Shown in pieces: positions 1-11,453 of a DNA stretch of 64,000 bases. Within the stretch, counting starts at the first letter, position 1, and every line of letters starts with the position of its first letter. Made by a program: the position numbers and the translations under genes. The notes below the pieces were generated by a model. The model was not told the DNA's origin and searched no databases. It worked only from the letters and a program-made list of their open reading frames with translations. Source of the stretch: Trematomus loennbergii (taxonomy: Eukaryota > Chordata > Actinopteri > Perciformes > Nototheniidae); assembly GCA_012861695.1 (NCBI GenBank), contig JAAOOA010000060.1, positions 12,273,949 to 12,337,948 of the forward strand, in the 5' to 3' direction.

Positions 1-354
1 AAAAGAGAACAGTCTGACCTGGAATATGTGCGTCAGTCTTTACAGATTGCTAAGGTGAGAGCACAAAACCCACATATCGTGACAAACCACTGCATTTTGC
101 ATAGAGAGGCATTAGTTGCCAAAACCATGCCCCCGGAGTTGACTGAGGTGCTGAATCAGGCTGTGCAGATGGTGAATTACATCAAATCAAGGCCCCTGAA
201 ATCTCGCCTCTTCTCCCAGCTGTGCGCCGAGATGGGAGCCGACCACCAAAGCCTGATCCTCCACAATTTTTTATTTTGTGACCTGTCTGGTTTAAATGAG
301 TGTGTTGCTGCTTTGATGAAGCCTAATTTGATAAAGTTTCAAATTAATTTCTGA
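1..354 (+). pseudogene. C-terminal fragment of a hAT (Charlie/ZBED5-like) transposase
   Basis: The frame is open from base 1, so the protein begins upstream of the window. Residues such as HREALVAKT and IKSRPLKSRLF match the part of ZBED5/FAM200/SCAND3-type hAT transposases just before the conserved tryptophan-containing block. After SLILHN the family motif is missing and about 30 unrelated residues run to a stop at 352-354, so the copy is internally deleted or frameshifted. It is followed by an AATAAA-type signal near 366 and a hAT terminus at 563. It is not expected to be functional. Family assignment is from memory of the motif; subfamily is uncertain. Confidence 0.72.
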
Positions 355-563
355 AATATTTCGTTAATAAATATTTCATGAGTAATATAGTTGTCTTTGT
401 CACATTTTATTTGGCATTAGTAAATAATTATGCACATTTACAGATATTTTACATGATATGAGTGATAACACGTGTTATAAGGGCTATTTTGCATAATAGG
501 TGTGCCTTGAGATTTTTACTTGTCCTTTGGTGTGCCTTGGGCACAACAATTTGGGAACCACTG
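1..563 (+). mobile_element. 3' end of a hAT-Charlie DNA transposon
   Basis: Downstream of the transposase remnant the sequence reads into TTTGGGAACCACTG ending at 563, the reverse complement of the usual CAGTGGTTCCCAAA terminal inverted repeat of hAT-Charlie elements. The candidate 8-bp duplication would be 564-571 (CTGTAGGC), but its partner lies outside the window. Confidence 0.7.
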
Positions 564-702
564 CTGTAGGCTATACAGGTGTAAACGTTTTCACTTTGGT
601 CTATTTATGTAATATATATATCCCCCCCTCTCTCTGGTCGCTGAAATGGGGAATTGAAATTACGGGCCAAAAGTTGTATTTACAAGTATTAAAAGTAAGC
701 AT
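564..702. other. Unassigned spacer
   Basis: Between the hAT end and the next repeat I see no gene or recognisable element. It contains a short pyrimidine run near 620. Confidence 0.5.
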
Positions 703-1024
703 AGGACAGCGCAACATGTCCCAACACATCAGCCGTTAGCTGTTAGCACACACTCAGAGCTCACACAGCTCTTCATATCTGTTCAGAAACTGGACAAAAG
801 TTAAACATGTACAAACCACAGACTGTCTATGTCATGGTGAATACAGTCGCTGCTTTATTTATGTCTGTATGACGTTGTTGTGAGTGTGGACGGAGCAGCT
901 ACAGGTTAGTTTAGCCTGATCGATCCGATTCCGATTTTACATGGAGATACGCCCCGCCCCCTCTCCAGCGCGTCTTGTTTGAATGACAGGAGTAAACACA
1001 GCTGACAGCCACGGTGAAACTCGA
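703..1024 (+). repeat. Copy of repeat A (module of the 40-49 kb palindromic element)
   Basis: This stretch is nearly identical to 41149-41465 and to the inverted or direct copies at 41575-42050, 42052-42440 and 42425-42720. Shared landmarks include TTAGCTGTTAGCACACACTC, a TTTATTTATGTCTGTATGAC block and GGTGAAACTCGAGCGATT at the downstream edge. It has no coding potential. A DIRS retrotransposon begins a few bases after it, so this module was the insertion target. Confidence 0.8.
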
Positions 1025-1032
1025 GCGATTAC

Positions 1033-1380
1033 TGAAGTTACCCTACTGTAACTCCAGCTTCTATGAGTATTGGCGTAGCCCTCTAAGGCTATCGCTATTG
1101 GGTAATCCCCCTGCGCACCCGCGCAGCACTGAAACACTTGTAGTCCACGCCCGCCCGCAAGGTGGGCCCCACCCTCGGGCTCCCTTCCGGTATAAATAGG
1201 AAGGAGGCCCGACAATCTGCTCCCACACAAAAACCTTTTCTTCAGCTATTCGTGGAGCCAGTGGGGCCCAGAACTTAGAGGGCTACGCCAATACTCATAG
1301 AAGCTGGAGTTACAGTAGGTAACTTCAGTTCTATTTCGTATATGGCTTCGCCCTCTAAGGCTATCGCTATTGGGTTAAGG
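1033..1380 (-). repeat. DIRS 3' inverted terminal repeat and internal complementary region
   Basis: The block CTCTAAGGCTATCGCTATTG occurs here at about 1080 and again near 1350, and TTCTATGAGTATTGGCG recurs inverted at about 1289-1310. This self-complementary arrangement is the hallmark of the DIRS 3' end, where the internal complementary region templates completion of the termini. A TATAAATAG box lies at 1191-1199 on the plus strand. Confidence 0.82.
1191..1199 (+). promoter_or_regulatory. TATA box in DIRS terminal repeat
   Basis: A perfect TATAAATAG lies inside the terminal repeat, oriented away from the element's coding strand. The same box occurs in both termini of the second DIRS copy. 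Confidence 0.5.
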
Positions 1381-2086
1381 GCGAAGCAAGATGTAGTCTG
1401 CGCCCCACTGGGTCGCCCCGGTACAAGAAGCACAAACACCTGCTCAGATAATAACCCATGCCTATTGCGCCATGCGAATGGCGCATCACAGTCCCTGGAA
1501 TATATCATAACATGAATATTTACCATGAGAGGACGAAGGCTGGGAATAATACATACCCGTCCGCTGTGAGAAAGTAGAGACGAAGTCACACTTTGCCCAG
1601 TGACAGAAAGGAGGGGAATAGTAGCTCTCTGCGTGCAGACAGGCAGAAGAGCGCACAGCTGGGTCCCCAACATCACTCACTCTGACAAGACATTCCGTAC
1701 GAAATGTGTCAGGGAAAAAAGGGGGACGTCCCTCTCATAAGAGGGAAAACAGGCCATTCTCCGTGTGCCGAGGCAGGAGAGAGGCGCACAGCTGGATCCC
1801 TGACGTCACTCACTCTGACAGGACACTCAGCACAGGGTGTGTCAGAGAGGAATGGGAGACATCCCTCAAATAAAATTGAATAAATGAACAGGGAGAAGAC
1901 CAAGATGCAGCAATGCAAATGTCTTCCACTGACATTCCTCCGTGCAAAGCCGTGGAGGAGGAAATTCCTCTGGTGGATGCGCATTAATGTTCTCCGGGGA
2001 TCCATCCCAGAGGAGACATATGCCTGTGACACAGCCTCACACAGCCAGTGTGACAGCCGCTGTGCAGACAGAGGCTGCGACGATCT

Positions 2087-2839
2087 CTAGTAACAGGCGC
2101 TGAGGCCGGCACAGGCGCTGAGTGGCGCAAGGCAGCGCGCGCGCACAGGACAGAGGAGATGAGACGTGGCTTCTTCCTCCGACCTGTGAGGAGGGGGAAA
2201 GAAGCCATCCAGGGTGATCACTCTTGACCTAAAAGAGCTTGTGATGACCTTTGGCATAAAAGCTGGGTTAGGGCGTAAAACAGCTGAACTGCCATCTCCT
2301 TGGATCCGGAGGCATGACGGAGCCACAGAGAGAGCAGACAAATCACTCACCCTCTTTGCTGATGTTAGAGCCAAAAGTAGTACTACTTTGGCTGATAACA
2401 TCTTAAGGGGAACCTGATCTAAAGGTTCAAATGGGGCTTTGCTTAGTGCGCGTAACACCAAAGCCAAATCCCACTGAGGCGCTAGTGCGCGTGACACAGG
2501 TCTGAGTCTCCGTACTCCTCGCAGAAAACGTTTCATCAGGGGGTGACTAAACACCGTCCCGACCCCGAAACCCACATGACAAGATGATATGGCAGCAGCA
2601 TACACCTTGATTGTGTTGAAAGCCAAATTCCTGTCCAACAACAGCTGGAGGAATGACAGCACGTGAGGCAGGGGGCACGTAATGGGGTCCAGGCTTTTCT
2701 CTACACACCAACGCTGGAAAGCTGTCCACTTGGCTGTGTAGGACGCTCTGGTAGACGCGGCCCTGGCTCCCTGAATGGTCCGTACAACATCTTGAGAGAG
2801 GCCCAGCCCCTCTAATTCCCGTTCAGGGGCCATGCCCAT
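2087..2839 (-). pseudogene. DIRS tyrosine recombinase (YR), C-terminally altered
   Basis: The YR would rejoin the extrachromosomal DIRS circle with the genome. The start chosen is the ATG at 2837-2839, which overlaps the end of the RT-RNase H frame, the usual DIRS arrangement. The N-terminal SAM-like domain is seen at STRASYTAKWTAFQRWC, and the core at LLLALTSAKRVSDLSALSV, which holds the first catalytic arginine region. I cannot find the C-terminal H-x-x-R and tyrosine boxes in frame. The frame runs on into unrelated residues and a stop near 2087, and further YR-like residues appear in other frames at 1709-2032. It is therefore a broken YR. Confidence 0.8.
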
Positions 2840-4318
2840 AAGTGCTGGCCTATCACAGGGTGACTGTTGATCGCTCCCTCCACCTGCGAGAGAGCGTCCC
2901 CGCGCCACGGAATTTCCCACGGTCTGCCTGACAGCGTACGCTGTAGGCATGGAAACCAGGAAGCGCCCGTGCGCTCCGGGGCAATTAGGATCACTGACAG
3001 TCGCTCCTCCTGCACTCGGTCCAGGAACCGAGGGATCAGCGGGACTGGTGGGAAAGCGTACAACAGTCCCCTGGGCCATGGTCGATGTGCGAACGCGTCC
3101 ACCCCCAGGGGGGGTGGTCCTGCGCTTTCAGGGAGAACCAGAGGGCGCATTGCGCGTTCCCGCGTGCGGCGAACAGATCCACCTCTGCTCTCCCGAACCG
3201 GCTCCATACCTGGGAGACCAGCTCGGGATGGAGGCTCCAGTCCCCCTGGCGAGGACCTCCTCTGGACATGAGGTCTGCCCCTTTGTTCAGTTCGCCGGGA
3301 ACATACATTGCTCTGATGGAGAGCAAGTGTGCGCCGCCCAGATCAACAGCGGCCTGGCTGTGTTCAAAAGCTGCGCTGAGCGTACTCCGCCCTGGCGATT
3401 GATGTAGGCTGCCGCGGCTTTGTTGTCTGTGCGAATCAACACATGCTGATTCCGCAGCAACGGGGCAAAATACTGGATTACTCTCCGTACGGAGAGCAAT
3501 TCCAGCACGTTTATGTGGAGGGACATGTGAGCCGGCCACTGTCCCCCCACTGCCTGTGACATACACGTTCCTCCCCACCCTGAGAGAGATGCGTCTGTGA
3601 ACACCGAGATGTGTGACGTAACTCTGCCCAGGGGCACACCCGCTGACAGGACGTGGGGACTTTTCCAATAGGTTAAGTCTGAACCCACGGAAGGAGGGAT
3701 GGCCACCATGCGCCTCTTCTGTCGCACGGGGTCGATGCGCAGGCGAATAAACCACCTCTGGAGTCTCCTCATGTGAAGGAGACCCAGGGGAATCACCACG
3801 TGACCAGCTGCCATCATGCCAAGCAGCTGCATCACGGAGAGGGCTGTCACCACGCTGCGAGGTGTGACGCGTCGGAGAAGAGCTGTCAGTGCCTCCACTC
3901 TCTGCTGTGAGAGTCGCGCTCTCATGCGGGCTGAGTTCAATTCCACACCCAGGTAAATAATACTCTGGGAGGGAAGAGGGCAGCTCTTCTTCCAGTTTAT
4001 GATGAAACCCAGCTTTGACAGATGTGATACGAGCTGTACCGTCTGTAAAGCAACTTCCTCTCTGGATCGAGCTAGCAATAGCAAGTCGTCCAGGTAAAAC
4101 AGCACTCTCATCCCTCCTCTGTGAAGCGGCTGCAGCGCCGTCTCTACACACTTCGAAAAAGTGCGAGGAGCCAGGGAATAACCGAACGGCAGACGGTTGT
4201 ACTGGTACGGTATTCCCTGGAATGAGAAACGCAGGTATTTCCTGTGTTTTGGGATGATGGCTACGTGGAAGTAAGCATCCTTCAGGTCTATCGATGTGAA
4301 CCAGTCCCCCTGGTGTTG
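2812..4318 (-). pseudogene. DIRS reverse transcriptase-RNase H polyprotein, frameshifted
   Basis: The catalytic loop FYLDDLLLLA is at about 4090 and the upstream palm motif SIDLKDAYFHVAI at 4265-4300. RNase H signatures are VFTDASLSGWGG at about 3590 and RTDNKAAAAYINRQGG at about 3420. The C-terminal connection, with PGELNKGADLMSRGGPRQGDW and VDLFAARGNAQ, continues in a second frame at 3290-3110, and the end (LYAFPPVPLIPRFLDRV to AWPLNGN) in a third frame ending at 2812. Two frameshifts near 3300-3370 and 3105 split one ancestral ORF. The N-terminal fingers are missing because of truncation at 4322. Confidence 0.87.
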
Positions 4319-4322
4319 GAGC

Positions 4323-4735
4323 AGAACACCTCTGCTACGCGCCGTTCGTTGGAAGAGGCTGGATCTCTATTAAATTAAGAAAGGAATTGAAAACACCGGA
4401 ATCAAAGTTATAACAAATTATCTGAGTTTACTTCTGGTAGGAAACCAAACACATATACAAGTTATACAGAGTACTCGAGTACTCCGGGCTTCAGGCTTGT
4501 GATGCGATGCGGAAAACTCAAAAACAATAGTATTCATACTTATATTTCGGGGCGGAGATGTGTTGCCTTGTTCCCTCCCCCTTTTATTCGACAGCGAATT
4601 AGAGAGCCCCTGGGGAGGAGCTGTGTAAACTGCTCACCTCCCCCAAGTGTTCTTACTGGTTGGATTCACATCTGGTCGGGTTCAATCAGAGTTCTGACCA
4701 GAACGTGAGATCCTAAGTTTCATAAGGTCAAAAGT
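4323..4735 (-). repeat. Partial ERV LTR (older subfamily)
   Basis: Homologous to 27968-28490: both share GAACACCTCTGCTACGCGCC, the ATTGAAAACACCGGAATCAA block and the GGGGAGGAGCTG/GGGGAGGGGCTG region. Homology stops at about 4735, where the plus sequence changes to an unrelated stretch (4736-4888). Confidence 0.75.
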
Positions 4736-4889
4736 CACCGCCACCAGAGGGCAGCAGCTGACCACGAATGAGCTTCCCCTCTCTGGTGGAGCCCAGCACA
4801 GTTTATCTCCACTCAACTACTTATTTTCTAAGTATGTACTGTGTACAGAGTGGTGTTCTTAAATTATGTTTGCAGTTTTACATATATTT

Positions 4890-5758
4890 ATCCCCGCACA
4901 GTCAGGCAGATTTTTATTGTGCGATGTATATTTCAACAGATAGCGTGACTTCCTGAAGCAAGCTTCTACAACCCCCTTACGGCGGCTGCGGCTTCAGGCA
5001 AGGAGTCGGAACCCAGTCAACAAATCTCTTTATCGTCACGTTTAATGAGCCTGATTAACCCCACAGCAAGGGTTGTGATGAGATTCGGTCGTTCCAAATG
5101 GTTAGTTGGAAGTCGCGTATCTCTCCTCTCGTATCACCCACATATAACAATTCTAGCAATTTTCAAAGAGGGATTGCCCACTCGATTGTTATTCAATAGG
5201 AAGTTCTTTATAACAACCTTTTACCCACGAGGCAACCGCATAATCCTTACTTGATTTGCGGGGATTTTAACCCATCTGTTTTTTACGTCCTCGCAGTCTA
5301 CACATTTAAAGCACTAACAAGGCAACCGTATAATCTTTACTTGATTTACGGGGATTTTAACCCATCTGTTTTTTACGTCCTTGCAGTCTTTCTTTAGTGA
5401 GTTAAGGCACGGGACTTAGCTACCCGCCTCTTACAAACACGTTATAACTTATAATTCTCTTTGTGCCTTAGGTACAGGAATGCTCTACCTGACTCTAAGC
5501 ACTTTCCCAACTAGAATATGTATTGTATTTTACCGTGACTAAGAACACTGAGAACGCCGCTGACAACTCTAAATGTTGTAGTATAATCAATCACAGATTT
5601 TTGGTAGTCAAAACAGGTGTCTGCTCACCTTTTGTATATGGCGCCTTGGTTTAGTTGTCAGCGGTGTCGAGGTGTCCTCCCCTGGACTGAATTCCGTCCG
5701 CTGGCTGTCGGTGTTCCTTTCTAGAGACCAGCACTCATCACGTCGCAGGTCACATAAT
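4890..5758 (-). other. ERV 5' leader with tandem repeats
   Basis: Matches 31365-32211 of the complete ERV, including GATAGCGTGACTTCC and CTCTTTATCGTCACGTTTAA. Two tandem units of about 92 bp begin near 5230 and 5322, each with GGCAACCG followed by CGGGGATTTTAACCC. The other ERV has three such units. No open reading frame of note; probably untranslated leader. Confidence 0.65.
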
Positions 5759-6566
5759 TGTTGTAGCAAACACTGTGGATGGTGGCTTAAAGCCCCCCTC
5801 CTCGTTAGATGAGCCTGGTTATATTTAATAAAAGAAGGAATTCAAAACACCGGAATAAAGGTTATAACAATAATCTGATTTTACTGGTAAAAAACAAAAC
5901 ACGTATACAAGTTTACAGAGTACTCCGGACTTCAGGTTCTACTGCTGTGCGATACAGGTATCGGGACCAGCCAGTCAGAAAACAGGAAGTATTTTACATG
6001 CATAAACAACAGTATTCATATCCATATTTTGGGGCGGAGATGTTTTGACTTCTTCCTTCCCATTTTACTCCGAAGCGAATCAGAGAGTCCATGGGGAGGA
6101 GCTGTGTGAGCTGCTCACTCCCCCAGGTGTTTTTACTGGTTGGATTCACTTCTGGTCGGGTCCAATACAGCGAATCAGAGTTCTGGGAAAAAGTATGTTT
6201 TCTTCTGAGCAGAGCGTGAGATTCGGAAGTACACAAGGACAGAGTCAATCTTTATCTCTGCACCTATATTCACTCCTTTACCTTCCCAAGGAATATTTCA
6301 CACAAACTATTCTTTCCCAGACAACCAAACATTGTACACAGATATATTGATGCCCAGAAAGGACCTTGAAAAAAATGTGTGTGTGCTGGTGGGAGGAGGT
6401 GTATGTGTGTGTAACAGGATCTCTGGGTCAGTGAGTTGTAAGTGAGAAAGACAATATATATATGGGATTACTTAAAACAGTTCAAACAATACATGTTCAC
6501 TAAAATACAATTCAAAATAATACATGTTTACTTCAATACAGTTTAGAACCATATCTGTTTACTTTA
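5759..6566 (-). repeat. Complete ERV LTR (younger subfamily)
   Basis: Begins TGTTGTAGCAAACACTGTGG and ends ATCTGTTTACTTTA on the plus strand, about 808 bp, nearly identical to the solo LTR at 35457-36266. On the element's own strand this is the 5' LTR, because the leader lies at lower coordinates. Confidence 0.8.
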
Positions 6567-6589
6567 AGACGCGGATCAGTGAAACTTCC

Positions 6590-7645
6590 TGCAGACTCGT
6601 GGGGACTCAGAGGAGCCGACGGCTCCTAACCGTAATAGCATAGCAGATCCAGAGATCCATACTCGCCATGTGCACGAGCATAGCCCCTCCTCCAGCACCC
6701 GGCTTCCAACAGCAGTCAACAGCAGACTCGCAGATTCGCAGATTCGCAAATCCTGACTCGCTGTGCAAAACACAGCAGACTTGTGCAGACTCAGAGCCGT
6801 AGCCATATAGCAGCAGATCCAGAGATCCAGCAGACTCGTCATCATGCACGATTCAACAGCAGACTCAGATTCGCTAAATCGCAAAATGACCTTTTTTTTG
6901 TGATCAATATGTTTTATTAAAGCAAAAGACACCACTTCACACACATTTAACACATACAAACATGAGTATTGCAATGATTACGCAGTCCATGAGAAAATAT
7001 GGGGGGCATTTGATTAGATATAATTATATGTTTAATAATAATAATTGTATAATTAAGACATTTTATATATTCTAACTGTTTTGCAATTTTCTATCATTTG
7101 TCATTGTTTGTTTCTTTTTGTGTGCTATGTTCAAAATAAACGTTTTGCCAAGTAAGATCCTTATTGGAAATGCAGCTATTACACGCAGGAGACTGTTGCA
7201 CAACAACAATTGTGTTAGAAGTCTACACTGAAACTTCATTTAGAGCCGGAAACATAATGGACTTAATCAAAATCGCGGGATCCGTGAATCCAGGTCAATG
7301 ATCGAGAGACCAGTAGCCTACGAGTCAGCGGAACTTCACAGACTCAGATTCGCAAATCCTTACTCACTGTGTAAAACACAGCAGACTCGTGCGGACTCAG
7401 AGCCGTAACCATATAGCAGCAGATCCAGAGATCCAGCAGACTCGTCGTCATGCACGAGTCAACAGCAGACTCGGATTCGCAAATCCTGACTCACTGTGCA
7501 AAACACAGCAGAGCAGACTCGTGCGGACTCAGAGCCGTAGCCATATAGCAGCAGATCCAGAGATCCAGCAGACTCGTCCTCATGCACGAGTCAACAGCAG
7601 ACTCGGATTTGCCAAATCGCAAAATAACCCTTTTTTTTGTGATCA
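6590..7645. repeat. Interrupted minisatellite, about 134-bp unit
   Basis: Blocks at 6690-6890 and 7330-7645 share the unit CAGACTCGTGCGGACTCAGA followed by CATATAGCAGCAGATCCAGAG and a TTCGCAAATCCTGACTC stretch. In the second block two units start 134 bp apart (7382 and 7516). The ERV LTR ends just upstream. The ORFs seen across it arise from the repeat and are not genes. Confidence 0.7.
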
Positions 7646-8593
7646 ACATTTTTTATTAGCAAAATACACTGTGTAGCGGAGGTTAATATAACGTCAGTTT
7701 AATATGCTCGTGAAATGCAACAACTTTTCGGTTTCACCGATAGGATTTCTACGGTCTTGGTGATGCTGACTCAAATGACTCGTATGATCCGGATCTCTTC
7801 AATGACTGACTCAGAAGACCCTGAGTCCGTAAAAGGATCCGGATTTGCCATCTCTAGAACTGAGCAGGCAGAGTGCCTGTAGCTTCACGCCGTTCACAGC
7901 TAGCAGAGAGAAAAGAAGCTAACAGCAGCAGTCACTTGACAGAGCTGTCACTCAATGTGACCACGCCCTAATTTATGCAAAAACGTTAAGACTAACTGTA
8001 CGGAGAATTTGTAGCTTTGTACACACGGATTATTTTAGGGACACTAATTAAGTGTGCGACTTAATAATATTATTATTATATATTTATATAGCCTATAACT
8101 TTAGTGCTACAGTGGCATTACTGTATACTGTTAATATCTGTCCCACCTACAGCACATTTGCGATATTGCACTAGTATTATTGTTACTATTTAAAAAATCA
8201 AACTAATATTGTATTGTCTTGGTGGAGAAGAACTACTCAGATATTTTAATTCAGTTAAAGTAATATAATCACAGTGTGTACATACTCTGTAACACTAAAG
8301 GTACTGCATTTACATTCTCATATGCTTATTACAAGTACTCGTTATGCAGTAGGCTATGCTCTATTTTGGAAAAATACATATTATAACACTTCATAATAAT
8401 TATTGATGCATTACTGTGTTCTTCAATTAATATTGCTGCTGCTAAATGTGGCGCTTATGTAATTACCATTACATACTGCTAAGTAGAACAAATCAATGAC
8501 AATACAATGTCATGTTTACAGTATATATCCTTTTCTATGTATATTTATCTAATTTCACCAACTGACATTTTCCTTGATATTTCATATTGGCAG
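7646..8593. other. Intergenic stretch, no gene seen
   Basis: AT-rich, with no coding region, apart from two TGACTCA motifs near 7766 and 7805. Confidence 0.5.
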
Positions 8594-9166
8594 TGATGAC
8601 GAAGACAGGTAAACCTGACGGTTGTTGGGCTGGTATCATGCACCAGTATGCCCAGGGGAAGCACCGGTTCAGCACGGGACAGAGACCGAAGTCCAAGAAA
8701 TGGAAGTCTGCCATTCAGCGTATTGACGCCTGTCCTTTGACACCTATATTCAACCTCCCAGTCCGGTACATTGATATCTTCGGCAGAAGAATCCTCTGCA
8801 AATGTGGATATCATGTGGTGAGTGATGGTTATATTTAAGTTAGATAATTCAGTTAAGTTAATCCTGCACGGACGATTGTTGCCATAAGCCAATGTGTATT
8901 CACTTTTAGGTGTCTGCACAGGAAAATGCATTGTTTGCAATTATGTCCCTAATAGCTATGCTTGAATTGCTTTACTCTTGTTAACAATAACATTCAAAAT
9001 GTATATTCAGTCATATTTATATAGTCATACACACATGTATATGTACTGCTCGGGATTGTGAGAAACAGCATTTCGATCTCCCTGCCTGTATCATACAAGC
9101 AGAAGATTGACAATAAAGTTGACTTTGATAACTTTGATGACTTTGATAACCTCTATTTTTCCACAG

Positions 9167-10491
9167 TCAGGTGATCAGGCAGCTGCATCAGGAAGTCAGA
9201 ACTTGGAGGCAGCATGCAGCTCAAGTTCAGGGACACAGCAATCAGTCCCCGCCACACAGAGCAGCTCAGGTGTAGGTGCATCATGCCCTCCAGCTGTCAC
9301 CGCCCCACACAAAGCAGTTCAAGCAGTCATATCAAATGCTCCCTCTGTAGTATGGATCTTTGTGCTGAAGACTTTTCTGAGCATTTGGTTGACTTTCACG
9401 CAGAGCAGTGTTGTGAGCAGTGTGGAAAGAACACCAGGGGCGCAATGGAGCTACTCAAACACATTGAAGATTGCCATCTTTCGAGCACCAGCAGGAGTGA
9501 AAAACAACAGCCACCACAACACACCTCTGCACCACCACAAGACACCTCTGCACCACCAACACAACACACCTCTGCACCACCAACACAACACACCTCTCCA
9601 CCACCACCACAACAACAGACTCCTATACCGCAACAGCCACAACCTCTCCTTCTCCTCTTTTTCACATATCTCTATATCTCGTCCATCTGAGGCTGCCGGA
9701 GGTGAATTGGGTGAGTTTTCTCCCCAATCACTTCAGGCGGGTCATCAAATCAGCCGACCAGGAGTGTATTGCGACGTGTCTCTACGAGCCCACAGGACAG
9801 CTTAGGCAACAGTTTTCCCAGAACTGGTTCCATCCCCCAAATCCACCAAAACCTACAACTGCTCCACCTGAACCCATGAACTACTACAGGCAGCGGATGT
9901 TTCTGTGGGCACCGATGAGGATGTGGGGCATCCCACTGAAGTGCGCTCAGTGAATGGAAGATGCATCACTCAGGGATATACACTAAGGTACGGGAAGTCA
10001 TCGACCTTGATTCACGGTACTACTTGGTCGGCGGTGACTATCCTCGGTGCAGTAAGTGCATGATCCCTGTGTGTCCTTGGAGTACGGATTTATTGGTTCA
10101 GTTAGATCCTGCTCACAGGAACAGGTTTCCTGCAGTTCTCACAGCACAGCTGGCTCTGGACAGGAAGTGTGTGACCATGCTTAAACCTCGGACTGGAACA
10201 GCTCCAGCTACCTGCAGCAAGCACTGGAGGAAGTCCACAGCGAGGAGTGGGCAAGGCATACAATAGAGTACTTGGCTGACTGTGAGCTCCACAAAAAGAG
10301 GGGCACAATTACTCAATCTGATGTAGTAGTCTATATGAGTCCACCGCGCTTCAGCCCCCTACCTCTAGCACAGTGGTTTGAGACGGTCCATGCCAATGAG
10401 ATCCTGGGTCATCTGGAGGAGATGAAGGGTATAATCACATCCACATATGGCAGGATCTTAAAACTGGACTCCACAAAGAAGGTGCAGAAAA
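9167..10491 (+). pseudogene. Large exon of the DUF6729-like gene (zinc fingers and ribbon)
   Basis: The acceptor is TTCCACAG at 9159-9166 and the donor GTGCAG follows 10491. It encodes CSLCSMDLCAEDFSEHLVDFH and CCEQCGKNTRGAMELLKHIED finger-like segments, a Gln/Pro/Thr-rich repeat (HTSAPPTQ), then YYRQRMFLWAPMRMWGIPLKC, SGIYTKVREVIDLDSRYYLVG and YGRILKLDSTKK. The conserved reading passes between frames near 9300, 9680, 9953 and 10193, so at least three or four single-base lesions are present. Confidence 0.6.
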
Positions 10492-11453
10492 ATATTTGTT
10501 AATGTTCTATGTTTTAATTGATTGTCATGAGTTAGACTTGATTATGTTTTTATATTGGATTTACATGTTTTATAGATCACTAAGAAACTTGCTGGGGCCA
10601 TTGCAGACACGGCCACATGGATGACAAACGTCAGTAATGAATGTGGCGAGGTTCTGAACTGTGTCCTAACCACTGGTGAGGGAGCTGGTCTAGAGGGCTT
10701 GTGCCAAGGCATCGTCAAGCGCTACCAAGACGCTGGGGAGCCAGAGCCAGAAGTCATATATGTTGACCGAGATTGCTGCAACGAGACAGGTATTAGGCCG
10801 TTTGAATGTTTGTGTATCATTGTGTTATTTATTGCACGCACAAAATGAAAACCTTTACAAACATGTAAACATAAGACTCTTCTTGTTTAGAATAAGGTAC
10901 TTCATTCTATATGAATACCACCAGTCTAAGATTGTACATTTTTGATTTCTTTCCCCACTTCCCTTGCCTCAAATCTAAGGAAGAGACATAAGGAGAGAGG
11001 ATTCAGTGCAAAATGCATTTAAAAAAAGAGACATCCTTTTAAACCATTTAAAATGATATTTGATGCAGCATCATATCATATAAGTGTATTTTATTTATGT
11101 ATATTGTTTACTTTGTATTCAAACTGCAACGTGGCATAAGGTGACAATTACATATTACCAACATTTGTATTAATATTCTTATTTTACACAGGACACACAC
11201 ACATTCATATATTAAGGTGTGTGTCCTGGATGAGATGAGGAGGCACAAATAAGAAGGGTCTTTCCATGATAACATTCCCACTTCTTCTAAACCATCAATT
11301 GCCATTCCCTGCCTTTCCACCAGATGCTCTCCTGCTTTTACACCTGACATTCTGCTCATTCAACTACTTACCTGGTCTTCCCTCATCAGTCACGTTTACA
11401 TTTGAATTTTCATAACATGCTTACATTCACACCTTGTTTTTTTATTTGCACAG

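Larger units (their letters stand above)
1033..4322 (-). mobile_element. DIRS retrotransposon, copy 1 (5'-truncated)
   Basis: Minus-strand element with the DIRS order: reverse transcriptase-RNase H (2812-4318), then tyrosine recombinase (2087-2839), then an inverted-terminal/internal-complementary region (1033-1380). The terminal sequence is shared with the second DIRS copy at 42766-49358. The 5' half, including gag and the N-terminal part of the reverse transcriptase, is missing: at about 4323 the sequence switches abruptly to ERV LTR. The coding regions carry frameshifts, so this copy is dead. DIRS elements use a tyrosine recombinase instead of a DDE integrase and leave no target-site duplication. 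Confidence 0.9.
4323..6566 (-). mobile_element. Rearranged ERV fragment (two unlike LTRs and leader only)
   Basis: Minus-strand retroviral remnant with a partial LTR at 4323-4735, a 5' leader at about 4890-5758 and a complete LTR at 5759-6566. The two LTRs belong to different subfamilies. The first resembles the LTRs at 27959 and 32212; the second is almost identical to the solo LTR at 35457-36266. No gag, pol or env coding sequence is present. No matching short duplication is visible at its edges (AGAC follows 6566), so it looks like a recombination or deletion product rather than a simple insertion. Confidence 0.75.

Noticed and set aside
2867..3407. Plus-strand ORFs of 105-152 codons
   Set aside because: Antisense shadows of the GC-rich DIRS coding strand.
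3036..4151. 371-codon minus ORF across DIRS copy 1
   Set aside because: Its first two thirds are a shadow frame of the real RT-RNase H frame (YLDD at about 4090); only its C-terminal third, after a frameshift, is genuine.
7740..7860. Clustered TGACTCA sites as an AP-1 enhancer
   Set aside because: Only two exact sites, in a stretch derived from a GACTC-rich repeat; no supporting context.
9396..9665. Minus ORF rich in Cys and Gly
   Set aside because: Antisense of the Gln/Pro/Thr-rich repeat in the DUF6729-like exon; looks like a metallothionein-like protein only by composition.
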